Shown in pieces: positions 27,660 to 36,009 of a stretch of DNA of 64,000 nt; position 1 is the first letter of the stretch; every line of letters begins with the position of its first letter. The translations under genes were made by a program, and so were the position numbers. The notes below the pieces were generated by a model. It was not told where the DNA came from, ran no database searches, and worked only from the letters and a program-made list of their open reading frames with translations. The DNA comes from Bacteroidota bacterium (GTDB taxonomy: Bacteria; Bacteroidota; Bacteroidia; Bacteroidales; FEN-979): contig JAPLDF010000068.1 of assembly GCA_026391835.1 (NCBI GenBank), forward strand, positions 1 through 64,000, given 5' to 3'.

Positions 27660-28562
27660 ATGAGAATCCATTTAAAAAGTGTTTTCCCGGTTTTAAAAAT
27701 CACGTTCAGAGAATGGTGGCAGAAAGATCCTTTTCGTGAAAGTGCCATCATCGCCTACTATTCGGTTTTCTCCCTGCCGGGTTTGCTGGTTGTGGTAGTG
27801 ACATTTGCAGGATATTTTTTTGGGAATGATGTGGTGAACGCTCACGTGGCAGATCAGATCACAGCCACTGTTGGTGCCGAAACTGCCAAGCAGATTCAGA
27901 ACATGATTGTACAGGCCAGTGAAACAAAAAATTCATTCTGGGCAACCGTCATCGGGGTAGGTTCTATCGTGGTGGGGGCCACCGGCGTATTCGCCCAATT
28001 TCAGCAGTCGTTGAACCTTATCTGGAAAGTAAAGGTCGAGGACTCAAAATCGGGCATCTGGGCTGTTATCAGGGTGCGGATTTTCTCCTTCGGGCTGATT
28101 ATTTCCATTGCATTTTTACTGATTGTTTCACTGATTGTTTCCGCGGTCCTGTCAGCGTTGGGCAATTGGATTTCGGAACATTTTTCCGACTCATTTCTTG
28201 TCGCACTTCAGGTGGCCAACTTCATGATATCCTTCATCATCATTGCCATCCTGTTTGCACTGATGTTCAAGTTTTTTCCGGATGCGCAGATCAAATGGGC
28301 AGATGTATGGGTGGGTTCACTTGTAACCGCGTTTCTCTTTGAGATAGGTAAATTCGGGCTGGGGTTGTATTTCGGGACAGCGAACCCAGGGGTCGGTTAT
28401 GGAGCAGCCGGTTCGATCATCCTGATTTTGCTCTGGGTTTCCTATTCTTCAATGCTGGTGTTGTTCGGGGCGGAGTTTACACATACCTATGCCCTGAAAA
28501 ACTCGGGCAGGGTGCTTCCTTCAGAAATTGCAAAAACTGCGGTTTTGATCACACCGGGTTAA
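27660..28562 (+). CDS. YihY/virulence factor BrkB family membrane protein
   Basis: 300 residues from ATG 27660 (MRIHLKSVFPVLKITFREWWQKDP). The N-terminal AFREW-like segment, DPFRESAIIAYYSVFSLPGLL, and six hydrophobic segments, with GATGVFAQFQQSLNLIWKV and GAAGSIILILLWVSYSSMLVLFGAEFT, are the YihY (formerly 'RNase BN') family pattern. Inner-membrane protein of unknown activity. The longer frame from 27618 would overlap the preceding gene and is less likely. Promoted by site I. Confidence 0.92.
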   Translation: MRIHLKSVFPVLKITFREWWQKDPFRESAIIAYYSVFSLPGLLVVVVTFAGYFFGNDVVNAHVADQITATVGAETAKQIQNMIVQASETKNSFWATVIGVGSIVVGATGVFAQFQQSLNLIWKVKVEDSKSGIWAVIRVRIFSFGLIISIAFLLIVSLIVSAVLSALGNWISEHFSDSFLVALQVANFMISFIIIAILFALMFKFFPDAQIKWADVWVGSLVTAFLFEIGKFGLGLYFGTANPGVGYGAAGSIILILLWVSYSSMLVLFGAEFTHTYALKNSGRVLPSEIAKTAVLITPG

Positions 28563-28615
28563 ATGCGATGTTTGATGATCAGCTTATATTGACAAACCTT
28601 GAAGGCATTGGCGCT

Positions 28616-28684
28616 AATGTGTGAAAGATGTAACTATTCAACAAAGTTGTGTAACATTAATGGGGTGGGCAGGAATTAATTTAG
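28616..28684 (+). promoter_or_regulatory. Regulon site J and promoter of the acidic protein-UspA unit
   Basis: AATGTGTGAAAG, ATGTAAC (28628-28634), 14 nt, GTGTAAC (28649-28655), 25 nt, -7 box TAATTTAG (28677-28684). ATG 28707 is 22 nt downstream. Confidence 0.88.
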
Positions 28685-28706
28685 TGCTTTCAAATACAAC
28701 ACACAA

Positions 28707-29063
28707 ATGACAGGAAAAGACGATAAGACCAACCAGCCCGGCCGAAAACCGAATAAGGAAAATAGCAGCAGCCTGCAGGGATACCCGCCATACCCGCCCG
28801 GCGAAGACATTTACCGGAAATATGACGAGGAGCACGATGTCAACCCGGAGGATATTTCAAAAGTGAAATTTCCCAATGAAGTTGAATCTGACGGAAAAAA
28901 TAATGAAAAAGATTTCAGGCACGATGTCTCAGGAAATGACCTCGATGTTCCCGGCTCAGAACTGGACGACGATGAGGAAAACATAGGCAATGAAGACGAA
29001 GAGAATAACTTCTACAGCCTGGGAGGTGACGGACACAGCGATATCGACGAAGAAAAGGAATAA
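28707..29063 (+). CDS. Acidic hydrophilic protein with EDEExNFYS motif
   Basis: 118 residues, no signal peptide or membrane helix, very rich in D, E, N and K and probably disordered. Landmarks: YPPYPPGEDIYRKYDEE, NEKDFRHDVSGNDLDVPGSELDDD (shown in parts) and EDEENNFYSLGGDGH. I recall similar Bacteroidota hypothetical proteins with the YPPGEDIY and SGNDLDVPGSELDD patterns, usually near stress genes; no function is known. It is cotranscribed with UspA (18 nt gap) behind site J. The 56-residue protein at 27162 shares its C-terminal motif. Confidence 0.85.
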   Translation: MTGKDDKTNQPGRKPNKENSSSLQGYPPYPPGEDIYRKYDEEHDVNPEDISKVKFPNEVESDGKNNEKDFRHDVSGNDLDVPGSELDDDEENIGNEDEENNFYSLGGDGHSDIDEEKE

Positions 29064-29081
29064 ACAAATAAAAAAACGACC

Positions 29082-29567
29082 ATGAAAACCAACAAGGTTA
29101 AAAAAGTTCTGATTGCGCTCGACTACAATCCGACCGCACAAAAAGTTGCAGAAGTAGGTTTTGCAATGGCAAAATCCATAAACGCCGAAATCACCTTGCT
29201 CCATGTCATATCAGATCCGGTATATTATTCTTCAACGGAATTTTCTCCGATCATGGGGTATACCGGGAACCTGGATGCCGTACAACAGCAGATCGACACG
29301 GTAGAGGGCATGAAAACAGCTTCCCAGCACTTCCTGGATAAATCGAAACTCCACCTGGGCGATAAAACCATTCAAACACAGGTCAAAGAGGGTGATTTTG
29401 CTGAAACGATCCTGAAGACTGCAAAACAACTGCATGCCGATATCATTGTGATGGGCTCCCACAGCCGGAAATGGCTAGAAAATATCGTCATGGGAAGTGT
29501 AACAGAAAATGTGCTGCATCACACCTCTGTGCCGCTTTTTATCGTTCCCACAAAAAACCACAATTAA
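29082..29567 (+). CDS. Universal stress protein (UspA family)
   Basis: 161 residues, single Usp domain: N-terminal VKKVLIALDYNPTAQKVAEVGFAMA, and C-terminal HADIIVMGSHSRKW ... IVMGSVTENVLHHTSVPLFIVP. The ATP-binding pattern G-2x-G-9x-G-S/T is seen as G-SH-S-9x-G-S, so the second glycine is serine; nucleotide binding is therefore not certain. Cytoplasmic. In the site J unit. Confidence 0.93.
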   Translation: MKTNKVKKVLIALDYNPTAQKVAEVGFAMAKSINAEITLLHVISDPVYYSSTEFSPIMGYTGNLDAVQQQIDTVEGMKTASQHFLDKSKLHLGDKTIQTQVKEGDFAETILKTAKQLHADIIVMGSHSRKWLENIVMGSVTENVLHHTSVPLFIVPTKNHN

Positions 29568-29587
29568 ACATCCTTCAACTCGTTTTG

Positions 29588-29722
29588 AAGAGGCTGTCTC
29601 AAAAGCATGAAACCTTATGTTCACCGCGAAGACGCCAGGACGCAAAGAATTGATTAGCAATAATTTTATTTTTCGCGTCTTTGCGTCCTAGCAGTGAAAT
29701 CTGACATTTGAGACAACTTCTT
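29588..29722. mobile_element. MITE-like 135-bp inverted-repeat element
   Basis: The ends AAGAGGCTGTCTCAAA (29588-29603) and, in reverse, TTTGAGACAACTTCTT (29707-29722) match in 14 of 16 positions. The interior holds a second imperfect palindrome built from the 'cgcgaagacgcc...gacgcaaag' pattern common in Bacteroidota intergenic DNA. It encodes no protein and lies 20 nt after the UspA stop and 60 nt before DnaJ. A non-autonomous element related to an insertion sequence is likely. Confidence 0.65.
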
Positions 29723-29782
29723 CTTTCCAGGTTCAGAATGCTTCTGCTTCATTAAATGCTGATCAGCAAAATTCAACAACGC

Positions 29783-30670
29783 ATGGATTTCGTAGACTAT
29801 TATAAGATATTGGGGATCAATAAAACGGCAACCCCCAGGGAGATTAAAAGCGCCTACCGGAAACTGGCCAGGAAACTTCATCCTGACCTCAACCCGAATG
29901 ACAAGGATGCCAAAAGGAATTTCCAGCAGATCAATGAAGCCAATGAAGTACTCAGCGATCCCGAAAAACGCAGAAAATATGATGAGCACGGCCAGGACTG
30001 GCAGCATGCCGGGGAATATGAACAGGCTCAGCAACAACAGCGGCAATCCTCAAATTCACGCGGGCCGCGGTATTCCGGGGCACCGCCCGAAGGCGATTTT
30101 TCCGATTTCTTCGAGTCCATGTTTGGCGGGGCCAGGGGTTCCGGACAGGGCAGGCAGGTGAAATACAGGGGAGATGACTACAGCACCGAGCTGCATCTCG
30201 AACTTATTGATGCATATAAGACGCACAAGCAAACATTAACGGTAAACAACAGGAACATAAGGATTACGGTCCCCGCCGGCATCGAAAACGGGCAAACCAT
30301 CAAAATTCCAGGGCACGGGGGCCCCGGGATAAACGGCGGGCCAAACGGCGACCTGTACATTGCATTCTCCATCGCCAATCATGCCACCATTAAACGGCTG
30401 GGAGATAATTTATATACGACGGCCGACCTGGATCTATACACCGCCGTGCTCGGAGGGGAAATCACGCTTGAAACCTTAAACGGGAAAGTCAAACTGAAGG
30501 TAAAGCCTGAAACACAGAATGGCAGTAAGGTAAAGTTAAAAGGCAAGGGGTTCCCTGTCTATAAGTCGGAAGGCCGGTTTGGAGACCTATATGTAACCTA
30601 CTCCATAAAAACGCCGACAAATTTAACGGACAGGCAAAAAGCGTTATTTACAGAATTGTCTCAATTGTAA
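29783..30670 (+). CDS. cbpA: DnaJ-like cochaperone of the CbpA type
   Basis: 295 residues from ATG 29783 (MDFVDYYKILGI). J domain with HPD in RKLHPDLNP (about residues 1-70), a Gln/Gly-rich linker, then the C-terminal DnaJ substrate-binding domain (ITVPAGIENGQTIKIPGHGGPG, LYTAVLGGEITLETLNGKVKLKV). The zinc-finger CxxCxGxG repeats are absent, as in CbpA rather than DnaJ. It stimulates Hsp70 and in E. coli is a stationary-phase protein. The CbpM-like gene follows after 8 nt, supporting the assignment. The upstream in-frame TTG and leader from 29756 are not needed. Confidence 0.92.
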   Translation: MDFVDYYKILGINKTATPREIKSAYRKLARKLHPDLNPNDKDAKRNFQQINEANEVLSDPEKRRKYDEHGQDWQHAGEYEQAQQQQRQSSNSRGPRYSGAPPEGDFSDFFESMFGGARGSGQGRQVKYRGDDYSTELHLELIDAYKTHKQTLTVNNRNIRITVPAGIENGQTIKIPGHGGPGINGGPNGDLYIAFSIANHATIKRLGDNLYTTADLDLYTAVLGGEITLETLNGKVKLKVKPETQNGSKVKLKGKGFPVYKSEGRFGDLYVTYSIKTPTNLTDRQKALFTELSQL

Positions 30671-30678
30671 TTTTTAAC

Positions 30679-30990
30679 ATGTCGACGATGCATACAGAAA
30701 ATTTAATCGCATTGGATGAGTTCTGTGCCACCCATAATATAGAAATATCATTTATCAGTTCATTGCAGCAAACCGGGCTGATAGAAATTGCAACCATTGA
30801 AGAAACAGGCTTCATCGCTGCAAGCCAGCTCCAGCAACTGGAGAAATTCCTCCGCTTTTACTATGACCTGGATATCAACCTGGAGGGAATAGAAACCATC
30901 ACCCACCTGCTAAAGAAGATAAATGCCCTGCAGGATGAAATTATTTCGCTCAGGAACAGGTTGCGCCTGTATGAACCCAATGAGCAGTAA
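30679..30990 (+). CDS. cbpM: CbpM-like chaperone modulator
   Basis: 103 residues; the N-terminal half has the MerR_2/CbpM pattern (LDEFCATHNIEISFISSLQQTGLIEIATIEETGFI, given here in parts: LDEFCATHNIEISFI and GLIEIATIEETGFI), followed by a helical region (LEKFLRFYYDLDINLEGIET). CbpM binds the J domain of CbpA and blocks it. It follows the CbpA gene by 8 nt. ATG 30688 is an alternative start. Confidence 0.85.
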   Translation: MSTMHTENLIALDEFCATHNIEISFISSLQQTGLIEIATIEETGFIAASQLQQLEKFLRFYYDLDINLEGIETITHLLKKINALQDEIISLRNRLRLYEPNEQ

Positions 30991-31144
30991 TTGTTCAGCC
31001 TGTTTTTATCACCCACCGGTGCCGGCAATGCATGACGGCAACGGCAGGCATGACAACAACAATGGACACAACAATAAGGAGCACCACGACAATGGAAAGC
31101 AAGGCCGTTAACGCCGGGGTGCAACACTTTCCAAAGAACCACTG

Positions 31145-31213
31145 AAAGTGTGAATGATGTAAATTCTTATCATAGTTGTGTAACACTTTTTTCTTCCAAA
31201 GAACGCACCTTTG
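31145..31213 (+). promoter_or_regulatory. Regulon site K and promoter of the 31252 gene
   Basis: AAAGTGTGAATG, ATGTAAA (31157-31163), 14 nt, GTGTAAC (31178-31184), 25 nt, -7 box CACCTTTG (31206-31213). ATG 31252 is 38 nt downstream. Confidence 0.87.
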
Positions 31214-31251
31214 ATCTATCATAGTTCAGTTACAAATTAATTTGACTTATA

Positions 31252-31638
31252 ATGACAATCGAAAAAAAAGCCGGCATCTGGATGGATCATTCAAGTGCCC
31301 ACATGACCGAATTTTCCACCGGCCCGATGGAGACAAAAATCATTGTATCGGAGTTTACCCACCAGGAGAAAGAGGTTGGACTTGACAGAGGTGAAAACCA
31401 TATGCACATCAAGGAGCAGCATAAACAGTCGGAATATTACCGGAAAATAGGCGAGGCAATCAGAAATTATGACGAAGTGCTCCTGTTCGGCCCTACCGAT
31501 GCAAAAGAGGAACTGTTCAACATATTGAAGGAAGATCACCTTTTCTCAGCAATTAATTTCGGGATTAAACAAACTGATAAAATGTCAGAATTCAACCAGC
31601 ATGCATTTATCAGGCAATATTTTACCAAACCTGCGTAA
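31252..31638 (+). CDS. Conserved small protein, possibly eRF1/pelota-like fold
   Basis: 128 residues, cytoplasmic. Starts EKKAGIWMDHSSAHM and has a helix-strand pattern IGEAIRNYDEVLLFGPTDAKEELFNIL. This 'KAGIWMDHS...EVLLFGPG.AK.EL' layout is similar to proteins annotated as translational-machinery or eRF1-domain-3-like in Bacteroidota, from memory. Function not established. Behind site K; a 90-nt gap separates it from the DUF3943 gene. Confidence 0.7.
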   Translation: MTIEKKAGIWMDHSSAHMTEFSTGPMETKIIVSEFTHQEKEVGLDRGENHMHIKEQHKQSEYYRKIGEAIRNYDEVLLFGPTDAKEELFNILKEDHLFSAINFGIKQTDKMSEFNQHAFIRQYFTKPA

Positions 31639-31727
31639 AAGCTGCCGGCAAGTCGAATGATCATTCCTTAATCCCTGCCTGATGGTTCCTGATACTTTAA
31701 AATCAATTAATTACAATTCCGGATAAA

Positions 31728-33299
31728 ATGAAAACAGCCTGTGCATTCATATTTTTACTGATATTTTCTCAACTTCTGTATGCACAGGACGTGCCCCGTC
31801 AGAATCCTAAAAAAGTAGCACCCAACGATACGATCGTGCCCGGAAAAGGTACCCCCGAAAAGCAGATCGAAAAGATCAATGCTGTAAAGGTAAAGTTGCT
31901 TTCCGACTCAGTGGGGAATGAACCGAAAACGAGTGTCCTGGTCGATACGACCATGCAAAATAAATATGGCGACCTGCTTGATGATGACACTGCTTACAAT
32001 AAAAGATACCCGCTCTGGATCCCTGCGGCAGAGGTTCTTGGAGCGCTCACATTCACATGGGCGCTTGACAGGTATCTTTTAAATGTTGATTATGCGCGCG
32101 TTGGATTCCAGTCATGGAAATACAACATCAATACAGGATGGGAATGGGATACAGACCGGTTTGGCATCAATTTCATCGGCCACCCCTATTCAGGAACACT
32201 TTCGTACAATGCCGGACGTTCGAATGGTTACAACTTCCTGCAGTCCTTTTCTTTTGCTGTTGCCGGCAGCCTGATGTGGGAATATTTCGGCGAAAATTCC
32301 CGCCCGTCTTATAACGACATTATCAATACCCCGGTAAACGGAGCTTTTTTAGGTGAAATCCTGTACCGTTTAAGTTCGAACATCCTGGATGACCGGACAA
32401 GGGGAACACAAAGGATCTTTCGTGAAATTGCGGCCGGGATCATTGATCCGATGCGGGGTTTTAACAGGCTGATACAAGGAAAAACCTTCCGCACTACGAA
32501 TAAGGAAGTTTATGAAAAAGAGCCGGTCAACATATCGCTGTATGCAGGGGTGCGTAAAGTGAATGACCAGGGCAACAAACTATTCGGGAAAGGGGTATAC
32601 AATGCCATGCTCAACGCCCAGTTTGATTACGGAAATCCCTTCGAACTCCGTAAACGCAAGCCATTTGACTTTTTCAAACTGCGTGCGGATATCAACATCG
32701 GGGTGGGCCGGAAATTTGTCGACAACATCCTTGGTACCGCCATTTTGTTTGGGAAGAATGAGCAGTTGGGCAAACTTGCCCTGCTGGCCGGGGGATTTCA
32801 ATATTACGATTACTGGGACAATAAAAAATTCGAACTAGGCACAATCGGCTTCGGAGGAGGTGTGGTTTCGAAATTACCCATCGGCAGGACTAGCAACCTG
32901 TATACCAGGATTGACCTGGCTTTGGTTCCTTTTGCAGGCAACAGCACCCATTTCGGCCCTGACACTTCACAGGTGAGGGATTACAACTATGGCGGAGGTA
33001 TGGAGACGAAATTAGAGACCACGTTTAATCTTGGCAAATATGCCACTGCTTCGGTGGTCTATTACTTTTACTGGATCCGCACCTATATCGGCATCAACGG
33101 AAATAACTTCATCCACATATTAAAGCCAAGAATTACCGTCAGGCTATACAAATACCTGAGCATCGGGGTTGAAAATTACATGTATTACAATGACCGGTAC
33201 CTGAGGGGTTATCCGGCCATACATGCCGTGCAGACTGAACAAAAGATCTTCCTGATATTTTACCTGGAAGATAAACAGCGACGGGGAAATTACAATTAA
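31728..33299 (+). CDS. DUF3943 outer-membrane-associated protein
   Basis: 523 residues with signal peptide (MKTACAFIFLLIFSQLLYA). The middle region (RYPLWIPAAEVLGALTFTWALDR, NFIGHPYSGTLSYNAGRSNGYN, EILYRLSSNILDD) is the DUF3943 pattern, with conserved HP and N-R positions; the second half is beta-rich and ends in a barrel-like tail (FLIFYLEDKQ). Probably in the outer membrane; function unknown. It may be read from site K through the previous gene or from its own promoter. It converges on the DUF4421 gene. Confidence 0.85.
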   Translation: MKTACAFIFLLIFSQLLYAQDVPRQNPKKVAPNDTIVPGKGTPEKQIEKINAVKVKLLSDSVGNEPKTSVLVDTTMQNKYGDLLDDDTAYNKRYPLWIPAAEVLGALTFTWALDRYLLNVDYARVGFQSWKYNINTGWEWDTDRFGINFIGHPYSGTLSYNAGRSNGYNFLQSFSFAVAGSLMWEYFGENSRPSYNDIINTPVNGAFLGEILYRLSSNILDDRTRGTQRIFREIAAGIIDPMRGFNRLIQGKTFRTTNKEVYEKEPVNISLYAGVRKVNDQGNKLFGKGVYNAMLNAQFDYGNPFELRKRKPFDFFKLRADINIGVGRKFVDNILGTAILFGKNEQLGKLALLAGGFQYYDYWDNKKFELGTIGFGGGVVSKLPIGRTSNLYTRIDLALVPFAGNSTHFGPDTSQVRDYNYGGGMETKLETTFNLGKYATASVVYYFYWIRTYIGINGNNFIHILKPRITVRLYKYLSIGVENYMYYNDRYLRGYPAIHAVQTEQKIFLIFYLEDKQRRGNYN

Positions 33300-33322
33300 A
33301 GTCCGCCGACATTCACGCAGTT

Positions 33323-34387
33323 TTAATAACGCTTTGCATTTGCAGGACTGTTTTTCTTTTTCCTGAAGGTGTCAAACCGTGTCCCTCCCCAAAGGCGGAA
33401 TTGCGCTACATCATAGCTGAAAAGTGCATTGTTAAGCTTATCCGGAATTTCATTGAACCCTGTTTGAACAGAGCCTCCTAGAAACCATTTATCCGAATTG
33501 TAACCAAGTGCAAACCGGCCGCTGAGCTGAAAAGCAAATTCAAAGTCGGAATGTATCTTATTTGCATTGCTGTATGATGAAAATTGGGCAGCAACGCCGG
33601 GAAAAGCTGCCGCTGTCAGGTAAAAATTCTTCAGGAAGACAAAGGTATAAACATAACCGGGGGAGATTTCAATGGCATAAAACTTACCCCTTGTGACATT
33701 ATTTACGGCTGGGATATTATAGGTGTTCATGATTTCCTGCGGAATAATGCCGTTGCCTGAAGTGATCTGGTAATAGAGAAATGCCGGCCGTACCACCAGG
33801 CTGCCGGCGCTTCGTTTTTGTCTTTCATTCTGGATAAAGGCGGCCCGGATCGAAAACCTCGTGGAGTTGTAAATCCAGTAACCTGCCAGGCCCAGTGAAA
33901 AGGTTCGCATATCCGGGATAATGTAATGGCCTCCACCGGGTTGCTCAGGTGAACTGATATAAAACCCTTTGTATTGCTGAACAAAAAATTCGGCTGCAAG
34001 GGCCCGCCCGAAGGCATTTATCCGAAGATCAAGGGTTGATGTTTTCCCATAGGCCTCACGGTCGGTTTTGTAGAATGGATTGTCAATGGAAAGCCCCAGG
34101 CCAAACCACTTCCAGAACCCGGCGATGCCGATGCGGACATTTACGTTCGGACGATATACGATATTGGGAATTTTATCTATGTCGGGGTTGATGACCAGCG
34201 AGGCATTCTGAAAAAGCAGGAACAGGCGGGTCGTCAATAAACCGGTATAATCTGCGAGATAGGTGCTGTCGAATGCTGCGGGAACTACTTCCGGTCCCTG
34301 CAGGTCAGATTGCGCATCAGCCGGTTTTAGGGTGAACAAAAGGAAGATACAGGCTATTCCGGTAATAAAGGTTCTTACTGACATCAT
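33323..34387 (-). CDS. DUF4421 outer-membrane protein
   Basis: 354 residues with signal peptide ending near ADAQS. The start of the mature part, DSTYLADYTGLLTTRLFLLFQNASL, and RPNVNVRIGIAGFWKWFGLGLSI, then QQYKGFYI and FSIRAAFIQNERQKRSAGSL, match the DUF4421 barrel family of Bacteroidota. Function unknown. It is separated from the upstream Thivi_2564 gene by 114 nt holding a long hairpin (34421-34485). Two adjacent ATGs (34387, 34384) could start it. Confidence 0.85.
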   Translation of the reverse strand: MMSVRTFITGIACIFLLFTLKPADAQSDLQGPEVVPAAFDSTYLADYTGLLTTRLFLLFQNASLVINPDIDKIPNIVYRPNVNVRIGIAGFWKWFGLGLSIDNPFYKTDREAYGKTSTLDLRINAFGRALAAEFFVQQYKGFYISSPEQPGGGHYIIPDMRTFSLGLAGYWIYNSTRFSIRAAFIQNERQKRSAGSLVVRPAFLYYQITSGNGIIPQEIMNTYNIPAVNNVTRGKFYAIEISPGYVYTFVFLKNFYLTAAAFPGVAAQFSSYSNANKIHSDFEFAFQLSGRFALGYNSDKWFLGGSVQTGFNEIPDKLNNALFSYDVAQFRLWGGTRFDTFRKKKNSPANAKRY

Positions 34388-34420
34388 TCATTCAGAAATA
34401 TCATTTTGCAATATTACCCA

Positions 34421-34485
34421 AAAGGCACCAGGACACCAATAATTCAAACTCAATTGAATGAATTACCCGGAGTCCCGGTGCCTTT
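34421..34485 (-). terminator. Long hairpin, possible terminator after the Thivi_2564 gene
   Basis: AAAGGCACCAGGACACC (34421-34437) pairs with the reverse complement GGAGTCCCGGTGCCTTT (34469-34485), 15 of 17 positions. The loop contains a smaller hairpin (ATTCAA...TTGAAT). On the minus strand the stem ends in TTTT, a short tract, so it may terminate or attenuate transcription into the DUF4421 gene. Confidence 0.55.
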
Positions 34486-34501
34486 AAGGAATTATTTGAG
34501 G

Positions 34502-34687
34502 TTATACGTGTATCCCCATCAGGTAGCTGAATAAGCCAAATACCTTGAGAAGCCAGACAACAACAACAACCACAACGACAACGTTGAAGATACTTTTAAT
34601 TTTCCGATCCATCGGGATGTAGGTGTTCACCAGCCAGAGCAGGACGCCTGCAACAATCAGTACGATTAAAATAGTGAAAAGTGGCAT
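34502..34687 (-). CDS. Thivi_2564-family small membrane protein
   Basis: 61 residues from ATG 34687 (MPLFTILIVLIVAGVLLWLVNTYIPMD). Two hydrophobic helices separated by a YIPMDRKIK turn, the second with a Val run and ending WLLKVFGLF, match the Thivi_2564 membrane protein family of unknown function. A TTG-started frame from 34714 overlaps the -7 box of site L and is rejected. First gene behind site L. Confidence 0.9.
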   Translation of the reverse strand: MPLFTILIVLIVAGVLLWLVNTYIPMDRKIKSIFNVVVVVVVVVWLLKVFGLFSYLMGIHV

Positions 34688-34711
34688 AAAATCAGTTTTA
34701 GAATTATTGGT

Positions 34712-34780
34712 CAAAGGTAATCCGGCCGGCTCCCTGAAGTGTTACATAACTTCTTTAATAAATTACATCATTCACACATT
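34712..34780 (-). promoter_or_regulatory. Regulon site L and promoter of the Thivi_2564 gene (minus strand)
   Basis: Read on the minus strand: AATGTGTGAATG, ATGTAAT, 14 nt, ATGTAAC (34747-34741), 25 nt, perfect -7 box TACCTTTG (34719-34712). ATG 34687 is 24 nt downstream. The GTGTGA also supplies the stop codon of the YceI gene. Confidence 0.9.
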
Positions 34781-35386
34781 TTTCAATATTTTCACCAGGG
34801 TTACCGGCTCCAGTTCCATGGTGAGGTCACTCTGCCCTATATTGGTCAGTTCCATTTCGCATAAAATCGACACCTCCTCTCCTACCATCAGGCCACCGGC
34901 TTCAATGGGAGTATTCCAAACCAATCCCCAGTCACTCCTGGTCAGTTTCCCTGTAACCGTAAATCCGGCCTTCTCATTTCCCCATGGATCATGGGCAATT
35001 CCTCCGAATTGCAAATTCAGTTTTATATTTTTCGAAACACCCCTCATGGTGAGTTCACCCCATAATTCATGGTTGCCTTCATGGTCGGGATTCCCGATGG
35101 TACTTGAAGTGAAGGTGATTTGCTTGTGATGCTGCACATCAAAAAAATCAGCGCTCTTCAAATGTTCATCACGCTTTTCATTGCCGGTATCGATCGAAGA
35201 GACATCGATCCACAGGTCTACTTCAACTGTGGTGAAATCCTTTTCAAAAGTATAGATACTTGCATCAAATTTTTTAAACGCCCCTTTGACATGGGCAATC
35301 ATCAGGTGTTTTACGTTAAAGCCAATTTCACTGTGCGCCAGGTCAATTGACCATTTTGTTTTCCCTGCAACTTCTTTGGTTTTCAT
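34772..35386 (-). CDS. YceI-family protein
   Basis: 204 residues of one YceI domain: WSIDLAHSEIGFNVKHLMIAHVKGAFKKFDA, then DEHLKSADFFDVQHHKQITF, GELTMRGVSKNIKLNLQFGG and SDWGLVWN (segments). YceI proteins form a lipocalin-like barrel binding isoprenoid-type lipids. Unlike the E. coli protein, no signal peptide is seen, so it may be cytoplasmic. It lies 20 nt after the SnoaL-like lipoprotein gene. Its stop TGA (34774-34772) lies within regulon site L. Confidence 0.92.
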   Translation of the reverse strand: MKTKEVAGKTKWSIDLAHSEIGFNVKHLMIAHVKGAFKKFDASIYTFEKDFTTVEVDLWIDVSSIDTGNEKRDEHLKSADFFDVQHHKQITFTSSTIGNPDHEGNHELWGELTMRGVSKNIKLNLQFGGIAHDPWGNEKAGFTVTGKLTRSDWGLVWNTPIEAGGLMVGEEVSILCEMELTNIGQSDLTMELEPVTLVKILKNV

Positions 35387-35406
35387 TTTGCTTTTTATTA
35401 TTGTTA

Positions 35407-36009
35407 TTATTTCCCTAATCCAATCTGGTTCATATATGTTTGATTATCCCAAAACAGATACTCCTCAATCATCACACCATCCTTCCAGATCCCGACTGTA
35501 CACATTGGCAGTGTAAATGATTTACCGGTTGGCTGGATAAATTTCCCGTTGCCAGCAGGCATTGGCATGGTGAATGTCCCTGTCATGACACCTGTCACAC
35601 AAGTCATGTTTGCTGATCCAAAACGAACAGGGTGCTGCTTTATGCTGGTGTTCGGGGCGTAAACGAACATGGCTTTCAGATCTGCAACATGCCGTTCAAT
35701 CCCAATGGTGTAATGTCCGTCGGGCCAGTTGACCTTGATGTCCTTTGAGTGGCTTTCATGCATGCGTGACCACTCCTGGTTGCTGAACACCTTGAAGTCA
35801 AGGGTGTCGAAGGTTACCAGGTTTTTCGAAATCATTTCATTCCCGGCAGTGAGTTCTGTAATCTGGTTTCGCAGTGAGTCAATTGTTGACTGGGCTATAG
35901 AATTGTTGCTGCCATCCGGCGTGCAGCCCATGAAAGCTGACAAGCCTCCTATGATCATCACTGCTGCAAATGCTTTAATTGTCATCGATACTTTTTTCAT
36001 TTTATTCAT
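35407..36009 (-). CDS. SnoaL/NTF2-like lipoprotein
   Basis: 200 residues from ATG 36009 (MNKMKKVSMTIK; ATG 36000 is an alternative). The signal peptide ends in a lipobox, LSAFMGC. A short coiled coil (TIDSLRNQITELTAG) precedes an NTF2-like/ester-cyclase-type domain (WSRMHESHSKDIKVNWPDG, VPMCTVGIW-like TLPMCTVGIWKDGVMIEEYLFWDNQTYMNQIG in parts), as in polyketide-cyclase relatives that bind small hydrophobic molecules. Function unknown. Member of the BON-SnoaL-YceI operon behind site M. Confidence 0.8.
   Translation of the reverse strand: MNKMKKVSMTIKAFAAVMIIGGLSAFMGCTPDGSNNSIAQSTIDSLRNQITELTAGNEMISKNLVTFDTLDFKVFSNQEWSRMHESHSKDIKVNWPDGHYTIGIERHVADLKAMFVYAPNTSIKQHPVRFGSANMTCVTGVMTGTFTMPMPAGNGKFIQPTGKSFTLPMCTVGIWKDGVMIEEYLFWDNQTYMNQIGLGK

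Noticed and set aside
30923-31111. Frames between cbpM and site K, including an Asn/His-rich short peptide
   Set aside because: They overlap the cbpM end in another frame, have low complexity and no promoter; probably non-coding.
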